Source of the DNA: Mucilaginibacter endophyticus
GTDB taxonomy: Bacteria; Bacteroidota; Bacteroidia; Sphingobacteriales; Sphingobacteriaceae
Assembly: GCF_003351025.1 (NCBI RefSeq)
Contig: NZ_QPCG01000004.1
Coordinates: 496,001-560,000 of the forward strand
Reading direction: 5' to 3'
DNA length: 64,000 nucleotides
In this document: piece by piece, positions 48,809 through 57,606 of the stretch
Layout: every line of letters starts with the position of its first letter
Position numbering within the stretch: the stretch's first letter is position 1
Position numbers and translations under genes: made by a program
The notes under the pieces: generated by a model
What the model was told of the DNA's origin: nothing
Seen by the model: the letters and a program-made list of their open reading frames with translations, nothing else
The model's database searches: none

Positions 48809-49348
48809 ATGAAGAAAATCTTACTGATTACAACACTGTTGATTTCAACATTAGCTGCTTCAGCACAGAAAAATACCTCATTATCGTACATTGATAAATT
48901 CAAAGATGATGCCATTCGCATCATGCACGAAACCGGAATCCCGGCAAGCATCGTTTTAGGTGTAGCCATGCACGAATCGGGCTGCGGTAACAGCACCATC
49001 GCACAAAACCTTAATAACCAGTTTGGAGTAAAAGGTTACAACACTGTAGTTTATACCAAACACAACAAAAAAGTCCGTACTTCATACAAAAAATACGATT
49101 CGGTTTTTGATTCATTCCAGGACTTTGCCCGTATCATGACCGAGCGTAAACAGTTCAGCCACCTGGCCGACGCGCTTACCCATTATGATTATAAAGGATG
49201 GGCAAAAGGTATTCAGCGTGCCGGTTATGCAGGCAGCCGCAAATGGGCCGCGCAGGTATTAGGTATTATTAATAAATATGACCTTAACGAACTTGACGAA
49301 AACCCGGCAACCCAAACGCAACTGGCCGACGCGACAACTAAACAATAA
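48809..49348 (+). CDS. Secreted glucosaminidase-domain protein (GH73-like)
   Basis: 179 residues. The signal peptide ends in AASAQ. GIPASIVLGVAMHESGCGNS carries the catalytic Glu, followed by NNQFGVKGY and YDSVFDSFQDFARIM. It likely cleaves N-acetylglucosaminyl bonds of peptidoglycan. A longer LysM-bearing paralogue follows at 49413. Confidence 0.92.
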   Translation: MKKILLITTLLISTLAASAQKNTSLSYIDKFKDDAIRIMHETGIPASIVLGVAMHESGCGNSTIAQNLNNQFGVKGYNTVVYTKHNKKVRTSYKKYDSVFDSFQDFARIMTERKQFSHLADALTHYDYKGWAKGIQRAGYAGSRKWAAQVLGIINKYDLNELDENPATQTQLADATTKQ

Positions 49349-49412
49349 TATTTACGTTTATAAATCTTAATTTGGCCCCTATTTATATGCCACTCAATAA
49401 GATTTAAGCATA

Positions 49413-50249
49413 ATGCGAAAAATTATATACCTGTTTATTGCTGTAGCCTGCTTCAGTTCGTGCTCTGCCCGTAAAAAAACGTCGACTGTATCAAACCGCG
49501 ATGCCCGGCGGAATAACAACAGTATTCAAAATGCAAATAAAGATGCCGTTGCTAACTACAAATCATACACTTCTTTAGAATATATTGAGCGTTTTAAAGC
49601 TATTGCCATACAGGAAATGAACCAGTATGGTATCCCGGCTAGTATTACTCTTGGCCAGGGACTGTTTGAATCGGGTGCCGGTAGCAGCGATCTGGCTAAA
49701 TATGCCAATAACCACTTCGGCATAAAATGCACCAGCGACTGGGCAGGCAAAAGCTATTACAAGGATGATGACAACGTGAACGATTGTTTTCGTGTTTATG
49801 ATAACCCCGAAGATTCTTTCCGTGACCACTCCAACTTTTTAAAACGTAAAAACTACGCCAAGCTTTTTGAGCTGGATAAGGATGATTATAAAGGTTGGGC
49901 TTATGGCTTAAAAAAGGCAGGATATGCAACCAATCCAAATTACCCTCAGCTGCTGATCAATATCATTGAAAAATACAACCTGGCCCAATATGATCGCCCT
50001 GAAGGTGAAATAGCCAAAATTAAACGGGAAGACCGTGTTTTGACCCAGATCAATAACAACATCAATAAACCCGCGCAGGATACCCTATCCAAAACCCCGC
50101 CCGACGATAAGATCTACACCGTTAAACAGGGCGATACACTATACAACATTTCTAAACGTTTTGGAATAACTGTCGACGACCTGCGGGCGTTAAACAGTAT
50201 GAACGACAACAGCATTAAAATTGGCCAGAAGCTTGTTGTAGTCAAGTAA
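49413..50249 (+). CDS. Glucosaminidase with C-terminal LysM, lipoprotein
   Basis: 278 residues. The lipoprotein signal ends at Cys18 (CFSSCSAR). The glucosaminidase domain (about 50-195) has GIPASITLGQGLFESGAGSS and NNHFGIKC. One LysM (about 233-277, IYTVKQGDTLYNISKRFGIT) anchors it to peptidoglycan. It looks like a tandem duplication of the preceding gene, with the added LysM and lipid anchor probably giving a different location in the cell. Confidence 0.93.
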   Translation: MRKIIYLFIAVACFSSCSARKKTSTVSNRDARRNNNSIQNANKDAVANYKSYTSLEYIERFKAIAIQEMNQYGIPASITLGQGLFESGAGSSDLAKYANNHFGIKCTSDWAGKSYYKDDDNVNDCFRVYDNPEDSFRDHSNFLKRKNYAKLFELDKDDYKGWAYGLKKAGYATNPNYPQLLINIIEKYNLAQYDRPEGEIAKIKREDRVLTQINNNINKPAQDTLSKTPPDDKIYTVKQGDTLYNISKRFGITVDDLRALNSMNDNSIKIGQKLVVVK

Positions 50250-50406
50250 GGAATAGAGCCAAGACGGCAAGATTCAAGAATCAAGAAGAAAGAGGAAGCA
50301 ACCCACTCCACTTTGTCTTGTATCTTGACTCCTGACATCTTGATTCTGTCTCCCCCCTTAAAAGTTAATTGTTGTTAAATTATATGATTACCCGTTGTGC
50401 AACACG

Positions 50407-50414
50407 TATTTTTG
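50407..50414 (+). promoter_or_regulatory. -7 promoter element of the 50423 gene
   Basis: TATTTTTG fits TAnnTTTG, 8 bases before the ATG at 50423. It also argues against the upstream start codons. Confidence 0.55.
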
Positions 50415-50422
50415 CCTACTCA

Positions 50423-51193
50423 ATGAAATTGTGGACGCTCTTGATATGTTTTGCGCTGCCTGCAGCTAATGTTTTTGCCCAGCAAAAAACGGTTGACGGG
50501 GTTGTGTTTGATAAAGACAGCAAGGATCGGATAGCCAAAGTAAATGTACAGAACATCACAACCGGCAAATCCATTTACAACACTTTTAAAGGCGAATTTA
50601 AAATAGAAGCCCAGCCGGGCGATGTGCTTGTTTTTACTAAATCCGACCATCATCCCGATACCTTAAAAATTCAAGGCGGCGAATCGTTGGCTGTGTACAT
50701 GAAGCGTACGGCCATACAGCTTAAGGAAGTTATTGTACGCGATACTTTGCTTAACCCACAAAAACGGCTGGCTGCTACCAAAAACGACTATACCAGGATC
50801 TTCGGTCCGCTCAATAATAAAGATTTGCTGAGCTTTGGCCCCGGCGGAGCTGGCTTAAGCATTGATGCCATTTATAATGCGCTAAGCCGCAGTGGACGGA
50901 ATGCCGCCAAGCTTCGTGAAACTATCGAAAAAGATTACCAGCAAAACGTTATCGACTACCGCTTTAACCGTACCTACGTAGGGGCTATAACTAACCTGAA
51001 AGATCAGCAGCTTACCGATTTTATGCTGAGGTACCGTCCCGGCTATTACCTGGTAAAAACCGCGAGCGATTATGAGTTTATAGCCTCTATTAAAACCAAC
51101 CTTAACCGTTTTTTAAAGTATAAAAAACGCCCGTATTCGCTTACCCCTCTTGTTACCCCCGAAGACAGCAAGAAGGATTTGGGTAAGGATTAA
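50423..51193 (+). CDS. Secreted protein with carboxypeptidase-regulatory-like domain
   Basis: 256 residues from the ATG that opens a signal peptide (MKLWTLLICFALPAANVFAQ). KTVDGVVFDKDSKDRIAKVNV, FKGEFKIEAQPGDVLVFTK and ESLAVYMKRTAIQLKEVIV match the CarboxypepD_reg-like N-terminal sandwich that often precedes TonB receptors, but no barrel follows. The C-terminal half is helical and basic. Function unknown; distant relative of 10880-11512. Confidence 0.78.
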   Translation: MKLWTLLICFALPAANVFAQQKTVDGVVFDKDSKDRIAKVNVQNITTGKSIYNTFKGEFKIEAQPGDVLVFTKSDHHPDTLKIQGGESLAVYMKRTAIQLKEVIVRDTLLNPQKRLAATKNDYTRIFGPLNNKDLLSFGPGGAGLSIDAIYNALSRSGRNAAKLRETIEKDYQQNVIDYRFNRTYVGAITNLKDQQLTDFMLRYRPGYYLVKTASDYEFIASIKTNLNRFLKYKKRPYSLTPLVTPEDSKKDLGKD

Positions 51194-51340
51194 CTTTGAT
51201 AAACCTTAATAAAAGGTTCATTTTAATATCCGATAATTCCAATATTTTTGCGTCAAAGTCGTTAACCTGATTAAACCATGGGGCAACAATTTTGTTTATT
51301 GTAGGTAAAAAAGAAGATTTTTTGCTTTAATTTGTTTACT

Positions 51341-52363
51341 ATGTTTAAAACACTACCTGGATTTCTATTACTTGCATTATTAGTCACGTGTATTTTGCCA
51401 GCCAGGGCACAAACGGATTCCCTGAAAAAAGACACTGTTAAAATAGACACCGCGGTACTCAATAAATACCGGATAAATTCCCGCAAAAACGCTATCCCAA
51501 CCCGGGTTCGGCCCATACAAATTCAACGCGAAATGGTACCGGTAACCATGCTCGACTACAAAGTAAACTACTGGAAAAAAGCCGTTACTTTTGGCCTCAA
51601 TTTTAGCCAGTCGGCGTTTAGTAACAATTACGCGGCGGGTGGTGTAAGCGCGGTAGCTTTGGGCTCAAACTTTATTTACCATACAGAATATAACAAGGCT
51701 CCATTCAGTTATGTATCCGAGCTAAACCTCACTTACGGTGTATCAAAAAACAAAGGCCAGGGCAAGCGTAAAACGCAGGACCGTATTTATTTTGACAACA
51801 AAGTAGCTTCTCAATTATCAAAAAGCTGGTACTTTTTCGGCGCGTTAACCTTCGAGTCGCAGTTTGATAAAGGGTTTAATTACGTTGATAATGGCAACGG
51901 AACATTTACGCCGCAGTATATATCCAATTTCATGTCACCGGGCTACTTAACCGAATCTGTCGGTTTTGAGTATAAGCCAAAAAGTTGGTTCGATTTGCGT
52001 TTAGGTACCGGTACCGCAAGACAAACTTTTGTACTTGATCACGCCATTCATAAATTCCAAACAGATAACTATGGTGTGGATACATTAAAAACGGTGAAGA
52101 ATGATCTGGCATTCCAGATCGTAGCCCTGTTTGATAAAGATATTGCTAAAAACATTCACCTTAATACGCGTTACGCGCTGTTTATTCCCTATGCGCAATC
52201 ACCCAAATTTATCACGCACCGTGTCGATTTGGTATTATCGGCAAAGGTTAACAGGCTCATTAGTGCAACAGTTAACGGAACCTTGCTTTACGATAAACAC
52301 ACCGCCTCTGCGGCCCAGGGCTATGAAGGTATTGGACTGGGGATGCTATACCGGTTCCCGTAA
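51341..52363 (+). CDS. DUF3078-like outer-membrane protein
   Basis: 340 residues from the ATG at 51341, with a signal peptide (FLLLALLVTCILPARA). The mature part has NYWKKAVTFGLNFSQSAFSNN and WYFFGALTFESQFDKGFNY, typical of the Bacteroidota DUF3078 family. Amphipathic strands and a terminal YRFP suggest a beta-barrel. Function unknown. A clear terminator follows at 52391. Confidence 0.82.
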   Translation: MFKTLPGFLLLALLVTCILPARAQTDSLKKDTVKIDTAVLNKYRINSRKNAIPTRVRPIQIQREMVPVTMLDYKVNYWKKAVTFGLNFSQSAFSNNYAAGGVSAVALGSNFIYHTEYNKAPFSYVSELNLTYGVSKNKGQGKRKTQDRIYFDNKVASQLSKSWYFFGALTFESQFDKGFNYVDNGNGTFTPQYISNFMSPGYLTESVGFEYKPKSWFDLRLGTGTARQTFVLDHAIHKFQTDNYGVDTLKTVKNDLAFQIVALFDKDIAKNIHLNTRYALFIPYAQSPKFITHRVDLVLSAKVNRLISATVNGTLLYDKHTASAAQGYEGIGLGMLYRFP

Positions 52364-52390
52364 CGGATTTTGTAAAATATTAATAACATT

Positions 52391-52424
52391 AACAGGCTTC
52401 ATATTTATGAAGCCTGTTTTGTTT
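52391..52424 (+). terminator. Rho-independent terminator
   Basis: 13-bp stem AACAGGCTTCATA / TATGAAGCCTGTT with a 2- to 4-base loop, then TTGTTTG, 28 bp past the DUF3078 stop. Confidence 0.85.
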
Positions 52425-52465
52425 GCAGAAAGTGCAATTGGGCTATAAGTTAATGTGCCAAGTAA

Positions 52466-52497
52466 TTGAGTTAATATAGTTCAAAATCATACCTTTG
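52466..52497 (+). promoter_or_regulatory. Promoter of ffh
   Basis: TTG at 52466-52468, 21-base spacer, TACCTTTG at 52490-52497, which fits the Bacteroidota -33 / -7 pattern. About 35 bases remain to the ATG. Confidence 0.7.
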
Positions 52498-52532
52498 TAT
52501 CCTTATAAAAAAGATTAAAGTTTTTTAATATA

Positions 52533-53861
52533 ATGTTTGAAAATCTTTCGGATAAACTCGACAGGGCGTTCAAGGTCCTGAAGGGTCAGGGAACAATTAC
52601 AGAAATAAACGTGGCCGAAACCATGAAGGAGATCCGCAAGGCCCTTCTTGACGCCGACGTAAACTATAAAACCGCCAAAGCATTTACAGATGATGTTAGG
52701 CAAAAGGCGCTCGGTAATAATGTATTAACATCTATTTCGCCGGGCCAGTTGCTTACCAAGCTCATGAACGATGAGCTTACCAGCTTGATGGGTGGTACCA
52801 CTGCCGATCTGAACTTCCCGGCCACGCCTACCATTATATTAATTGCAGGTTTGAACGGTGCTGGTAAAACCACCTTTACCGGTAAGCTTGCCAATTACTT
52901 AAAAACACAACGCAACAAAAAGCCTTTACTGGTTGCTGATGATATTTACCGCCCTGCGGCTATTGACCAGCTGGAGGTATTGGGACAGCAAATAGGTATC
53001 CCGGTTTATGCTAACCGCGATTCGAAAGATCCTGTGGCTATTGCCCGCGAAGGTATAGCACAGGCAAAGCAAAACGGCAACAACGTGGTAATTATAGATA
53101 CCGCCGGCCGTTTAGCTATTGACGAGGCCATGATGGTGGAGATTGAACAGGTAAAAGATGCGGTGAAACCACATGAGATCCTGTTTGTAGTTGACTCCAT
53201 GACCGGTCAGGATGCGGTGAATACTGCCAAGGTGTTCAATGATCGCCTTGACTTTACCGGTGTTGTATTAACCAAGTTAGATGGTGATACCCGTGGTGGT
53301 GCTGCATTATCTATTAAATCGGTTGTTAACAAGCCTATCAAATTTATTGGTACCGGCGAAAAGATGGAAGCGCTTGATGTTTTCCACCCTGATCGTATGG
53401 CGTCAAGGATTCTGGGCATGGGTGACGTGGTATCGTTGGTAGAACGCGCGCAGCAGCAATTTGATGAGAAGGAAGCTGCGGAACTACAAAAGAAGATCCG
53501 CAAAAACAAGTTCGACTTTAATGACTTTTACGGCCAGATCCAGCAGATCAAGAAAATGGGTAACATGAAAGATCTGATGGGCATGATTCCTGGAGTTGGT
53601 AAAATGATGAAGGATGTTGAGGTTGATGATAACGCTTTCAAAGCAATCGAGGCTATTATCCAATCAATGACCCCGTTTGAAAAAGAAAATCCTGAAACAA
53701 TCAATCAAAGTCGCCGTAACCGCATAGCCAAAGGTTCGGGTACCGATATACAGGAAGTAAACCGCTTAATGAAGCAGTTTGATGATATGAAAAAGGTGAT
53801 GAAGCAAATGAGCAACCCCGCAGCAATGGCCAACATGATGCGCAGGATGCCGAAGATGTAA
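52533..53861 (+). CDS. ffh: Signal recognition particle protein
   Basis: 442 residues. The N-domain is at 1-95. The GTPase has G1 GLNGAGKTTFTGKLANYL, DTAGRLAIDEAMM and TKLDGDTRGGAAL. The Met-rich M-domain (about 300-442) includes GMIPGVGKMM, RRNRIAKGSGTD and the end NPAAMANMMRRMPKM. It binds the 4.5S RNA and signal peptides of nascent chains. The RNA gene was not found in this window. Confidence 0.97.
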   Translation: MFENLSDKLDRAFKVLKGQGTITEINVAETMKEIRKALLDADVNYKTAKAFTDDVRQKALGNNVLTSISPGQLLTKLMNDELTSLMGGTTADLNFPATPTIILIAGLNGAGKTTFTGKLANYLKTQRNKKPLLVADDIYRPAAIDQLEVLGQQIGIPVYANRDSKDPVAIAREGIAQAKQNGNNVVIIDTAGRLAIDEAMMVEIEQVKDAVKPHEILFVVDSMTGQDAVNTAKVFNDRLDFTGVVLTKLDGDTRGGAALSIKSVVNKPIKFIGTGEKMEALDVFHPDRMASRILGMGDVVSLVERAQQQFDEKEAAELQKKIRKNKFDFNDFYGQIQQIKKMGNMKDLMGMIPGVGKMMKDVEVDDNAFKAIEAIIQSMTPFEKENPETINQSRRNRIAKGSGTDIQEVNRLMKQFDDMKKVMKQMSNPAAMANMMRRMPKM

Positions 53862-53884
53862 AACAACTTTTTATCTGAATTATA

Positions 53885-53918
53885 AAATGCCCCTTGTTTT
53901 CGCAAGGGGCATTTTTTG
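53885..53918 (+). terminator. Rho-independent terminator of ffh
   Basis: AAATGCCCCTTG / CAAGGGGCATTTT stem with a TTTTCG loop and a run of T. Confidence 0.92.
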
Positions 53919-53993
53919 TATAGCCAAAATATTTTCAAATCTGAACGTATGCATGCATTGGTATTGATGGGGGTTATATCTATTTTTAATACA

Positions 53994-55106
53994 ATGAAGA
54001 AACTGCTATTTGTTATTGGGTTATTTATTGCTGCTCAAGTAAACGCGCAATCCGTTACGGTTGGCAAAAACATTCATACAGATATTCCGGGTATAACTAA
54101 ACAGCAGATAATTAATGCATTGGATAGCCTCGTATATAAAATTGGGGCCGGTAAGCTAAATATTAATGATGTTGAACAGGATAAAGGCGGGTTAACCGTT
54201 TCCATTTTAAAAGACCAGCAGGCAGATATAAATGATACTACAAGTCAAAAACAGTTGATCAATATGTATCCCGTTGCGCTGGGGCAATATTTTATTTCGA
54301 TGGCTGTAATGAGCTCAAGCGGCCCCGCTCCCTCGTTAAAAAAGATTATTAATTTGATAGCATGTGACAGAGGCGGAAAAATAACCTTCGCTTTGCCGCT
54401 AAACTATCTCACCCGCTTATGGAAGATCCGGAAGGTAGGCAACATCATTTATCACTATCAGGATGAGATCAATATCGACCGTGCTAAGAAATTCAATGAA
54501 AAGAACACGCTCATTTCAACCAAATTAGGCCTGCAACCCGAGGTCCTGAATTTTTATTTATGTAATAACTACCAGGAAATATTGCCACTGTTGGGATTAG
54601 GGTATAGTGCAGAAGCTAACGGCAATACCAGGAATGGCTATGGTGTTGATGCTAATTGTATTTTCTCCGTAATGCACAACGAAGATTTTTCGCATGATTT
54701 ATTTCACTATTATGCAGCCAAAGTACGTAAGGCTCCGCGGAATTCAGCCGCGGAAGAAGGTATTGCATATAGTTGGGGAAATGCCTACTATACAGATGAA
54801 AAAGGTGAAATGATATTGCAAAAGAACCTGGTGATACAATTGAGGTTGTATCTGCAGCAACACCCCAACGCCAGTTTATATGATATGTTTTCGAAAAATC
54901 CGACGATATTTAATTCAATGGCCAAAGTAAGATCGGTTATTTCCGGTGTTATATGCGATGAAGTGGAACGACAAAAAGGTACGTCAGGAATTATAGCGCT
55001 GATCAATTGTGGCAAGGGCGATGATAACTATCTGGCAACAGTAAACAGCCTGATCAATATCAATAAAACAAATTTTGATACCGCTGTTAAGGCATTGTTA
55101 AAGTAG
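53994..55106 (+). CDS. Secreted protein with HDxxH...EEG motif (degenerate gluzincin-like)
   Basis: 370 residues from the ATG opening a signal peptide (MKKLLFVIGLFIAAQVNAQS). No family recognised. A striking stretch is SHDLFHYY: His234-Asp-Leu-Phe-His238, then Glu254-Glu255 in AAEEGIAYSWG, 16-17 residues on. This has the spacing of HExxH...E zinc peptidases such as the M1 protein next door, but with Asp in place of the catalytic Glu. It could be an inactive or altered metallopeptidase; this is inferred from one motif. Confidence 0.75.
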   Translation: MKKLLFVIGLFIAAQVNAQSVTVGKNIHTDIPGITKQQIINALDSLVYKIGAGKLNINDVEQDKGGLTVSILKDQQADINDTTSQKQLINMYPVALGQYFISMAVMSSSGPAPSLKKIINLIACDRGGKITFALPLNYLTRLWKIRKVGNIIYHYQDEINIDRAKKFNEKNTLISTKLGLQPEVLNFYLCNNYQEILPLLGLGYSAEANGNTRNGYGVDANCIFSVMHNEDFSHDLFHYYAAKVRKAPRNSAAEEGIAYSWGNAYYTDEKGEMILQKNLVIQLRLYLQQHPNASLYDMFSKNPTIFNSMAKVRSVISGVICDEVERQKGTSGIIALINCGKGDDNYLATVNSLININKTNFDTAVKALLK

Positions 55107-55179
55107 CGCATCGCGAAGCAAAAAAGAGGAGGCTTTTTTATTAGCTTTGTTGCAGAACACAACAAACAGCAGGAAGCTT

Positions 55180-56760
55180 ATGCGCAGGATATTTTTAGTT
55201 CTTCTATCGTTACCTACCCTATTTACTATACCAACATTCGCCCAGGCTCCCGGGGCGCCAATTGATGTTAAGCATTATACATTTGATATTAAACTGAATG
55301 ATGCCGATAATAACATTGAAGGAAAAGCCACTGTTACAGTTCGATTTTTGAATGCTGCGGACGGCTTTAACCTTGATTTGGTGAAAAAGAATGCAGCAGG
55401 CAAAGGGATGCTGGTTTCGGACGTAACCGAAAACGGAAAGCCGGTAAAATTTACCCAGGACGATGAACAACTAAAAATAAGTACCCGCGCATATAAAGGC
55501 AACACCCGCGACTATACTATAAGCTATAGTGGCGTACCTGCTGATGGGCTCATCATATCAACCAATGCCTTTGGCCACCGTACTTTTTTTGGTGACAACT
55601 GGCCAAACCGCGCGCATAACTGGCTGCCTTGTGTTGATAATATTGCCGACAAAGCCCCGGTTGATTTTATTGTAACTGCGCCTGATCATTACCAGGTGGT
55701 ATCAAACGGCCTGCAAACCGAAGAAAAACAGCTCGACGGAAAAATGAAGCTAACCCATTGGGTTGAAACCGTTGCCCTGCCAACCAAAGTGATGGTAATT
55801 GGTGTGGCCGAATTTGCTGTTGATCGTCCGGGTGATGTTAATGGTATCCCGGTTTTTACATATGTTTTTCCTGAAAGCAAAGAGACTGGTTTTAAAAGCT
55901 ACGCGGTGGCTAAAGACATTCTCCCCTACTTTATAAAAAATGTTGGCCCTTACAGCTATGAGAAACTGGCCAACGTACAGTCAAAAACCATTTTTGGCGG
56001 CATGGAAAATGCCAGCGCCATATTCTATTTTGAAGAATCGGTTAAAAGTCCTGAGATAGAAGAGCTGATGGCGCATGAAATTGCTCATCAATGGTTTGGT
56101 GACGGAGCAAGTGAAAAAAGTTTCGGGCATTTATGGCTGAGCGAGGGCTTTGCCACTTATATGACTAACCTGTATCTCGAAAGTAAATATGGCGCGGATA
56201 CACTAAAAGCCCGCTTAATAGCCGACCGCAAAACAGTGCTTAAGTTTGAAAAGTCGAGATTATCGCCGGTTGTGGATACTGCCGTTAAAACCCAGTATAT
56301 GCAACTGCTTAATGCCAACAGCTACCAAAAAGGTGGTTGGGTGCTGCACATGCTGAGGCGAAAACTGGGAGATGATATTTTTTGGAGAGGGATAAGAAAC
56401 TACTATTCAAAATACCAGGGAGGCAATGCCAATACCGATGATTTGAGGCGAGTGATGGAGCAAGCCAGCGGCAAAGATCTTAAACAGTTTTTTACCCAAT
56501 GGCTGCGTATAGCAGGGCATCCAAATTTGGCTGTTAGCTGGAAGTTTGATGAAAAGGATAATAATATCACTATCAATGTAACCCAAACCCAGGAAAATGT
56601 TTACAACCTGGCGCTGGAGATTTCTGTTGATGGGCAACTGCTGACAGTGCCGGTAAAAGAAAAATCTACTACAGCGCGTTTTCAGCTAAAAGCAAAGCCT
56701 GTGGATGTAAAGATCGATCCGAACGTGAATCTGCTGGCAACTTTTGAAGAGAATAAATAA
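55180..56760 (+). CDS. M1-family metallopeptidase
   Basis: 526 residues from the ATG at 55180, which opens the signal peptide (FLVLLSLPTLFTIPTFAQ). The N-terminal beta domain is followed by the substrate motif GGMENAS and the zinc site HEIAHQWFGD with the third ligand Glu in WLSEGFATY, 18 residues on. It is shorter than full aminopeptidase N (about 850-900 aa) and lacks domain IV, like many Bacteroidota exported M1 proteins. It probably cleaves peptides in the periplasm. Confidence 0.93.
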   Translation: MRRIFLVLLSLPTLFTIPTFAQAPGAPIDVKHYTFDIKLNDADNNIEGKATVTVRFLNAADGFNLDLVKKNAAGKGMLVSDVTENGKPVKFTQDDEQLKISTRAYKGNTRDYTISYSGVPADGLIISTNAFGHRTFFGDNWPNRAHNWLPCVDNIADKAPVDFIVTAPDHYQVVSNGLQTEEKQLDGKMKLTHWVETVALPTKVMVIGVAEFAVDRPGDVNGIPVFTYVFPESKETGFKSYAVAKDILPYFIKNVGPYSYEKLANVQSKTIFGGMENASAIFYFEESVKSPEIEELMAHEIAHQWFGDGASEKSFGHLWLSEGFATYMTNLYLESKYGADTLKARLIADRKTVLKFEKSRLSPVVDTAVKTQYMQLLNANSYQKGGWVLHMLRRKLGDDIFWRGIRNYYSKYQGGNANTDDLRRVMEQASGKDLKQFFTQWLRIAGHPNLAVSWKFDEKDNNITINVTQTQENVYNLALEISVDGQLLTVPVKEKSTTARFQLKAKPVDVKIDPNVNLLATFEENK

Positions 56761-56802
56761 CAAGGATCTTCCGAGAAATTAATAATTATTAAGGAACGTT
56801 TA

Positions 56803-56909
56803 ATTCCCCTCTTGAGAGGGGGCGTAGAGGAAAGAGCAATGGCAGGGGTGTGTTATTATAAAAGGCGATACGCAAAGACACACCCCTCCACCCCTCTCAA
56901 GAGGGGAAT
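56803..56909. repeat. Dispersed palindrome (family E-like, ATTCCCCTCTTGAGAGGGG arms)
   Basis: Left arm ATTCCCCTCTTGAGAGGGGG and right arm CCCCTCTCAAGAGGGGAAT are inverted copies, each also self-complementary. An inner pair CAGGGGTGTG / CACACCCCTC. It lies between convergent genes. Confidence 0.85.
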
Positions 56910-56957
56910 CGCACCGGCCTCCGCTCTATCGCTGGGCTGTGAAAATATATTTTAAAG

Positions 56958-57329
56958 CTACGCGGCAATAACCGTACTGATCACCTTCTCCAGATCTTCC
57001 AGATCGAAAGGCTTGGCTAAATAGGTTTGAGCGCCGGCGTGGTTGGCCAGGATCTGAATATCGCTGTTAGCCGAAAAATAAATAACAGGGATATCTTTAA
57101 GGCCTTCTGTTTTTTTAAGGGTTTGTGTGGCGATGATCCCTCCCGAGTCGGGGATCCAGTTATCCATCATGATAACATCGGGTAAAATGCCCGAAACCTT
57201 TTCAATGATGTTATTGCAATCGCTAAAGGTATGTACTTCCCATCCCTGTTCTTCCAAAATGTAGCTGCAAATAGACAGGATATCCTCGTCGTCATCAAAT
57301 ATGACAATCTTTTTGTGTGAAGTACTCAT
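56958..57329 (-). CDS. Stand-alone response regulator (receiver only)
   Basis: 123 residues. IVIFDDDEDIL holds the acidic triad, the phospho-acceptor Asp is in DVIMMDNWIPDSGG, Ser in VIYFSANSD and Lys in LAKPFDLEDL. No output domain and no kinase beside it. Similar in form to 4480-4845. It is divergent from the GH30 gene at 57607. Confidence 0.92.
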   Translation of the reverse strand: MSTSHKKIVIFDDDEDILSICSYILEEQGWEVHTFSDCNNIIEKVSGILPDVIMMDNWIPDSGGIIATQTLKKTEGLKDIPVIYFSANSDIQILANHAGAQTYLAKPFDLEDLEKVISTVIAA

Positions 57330-57513
57330 GAGATAGTTGTACGTGAATTTATAAACATCTTTTCATTAAACCAAATGTTTTAAATTCCTAATTAAATTTA
57401 GCGTGTTTAAACGGGTTTTTCTCTCTTTTTGATTCAAATTATCATAATAAATACCACTTCTTAACCACTACAAAGCCTGATAATTGATTTTGTAACCGAT
57501 TAATTACGGCGTT

Positions 57514-57529
57514 TTACTGAAAACAGTAA
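57514..57529. promoter_or_regulatory. Short inverted repeat upstream of the third GH30
   Basis: TTACTG AAAA CAGTAA, 78 bp before the ATG, followed by TATTTTT. GAAAACAGTA also occurs about 147 bp before the second GH30 gene (near 18386). Too short to be sure. Confidence 0.3.
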
Positions 57530-57606
57530 TATTTTTACCTATCCAATTTCATTAACCCTTTATTAATTCCTGTTATACCAACAAATACACCTGTAAATTC
57601 TGTTTC

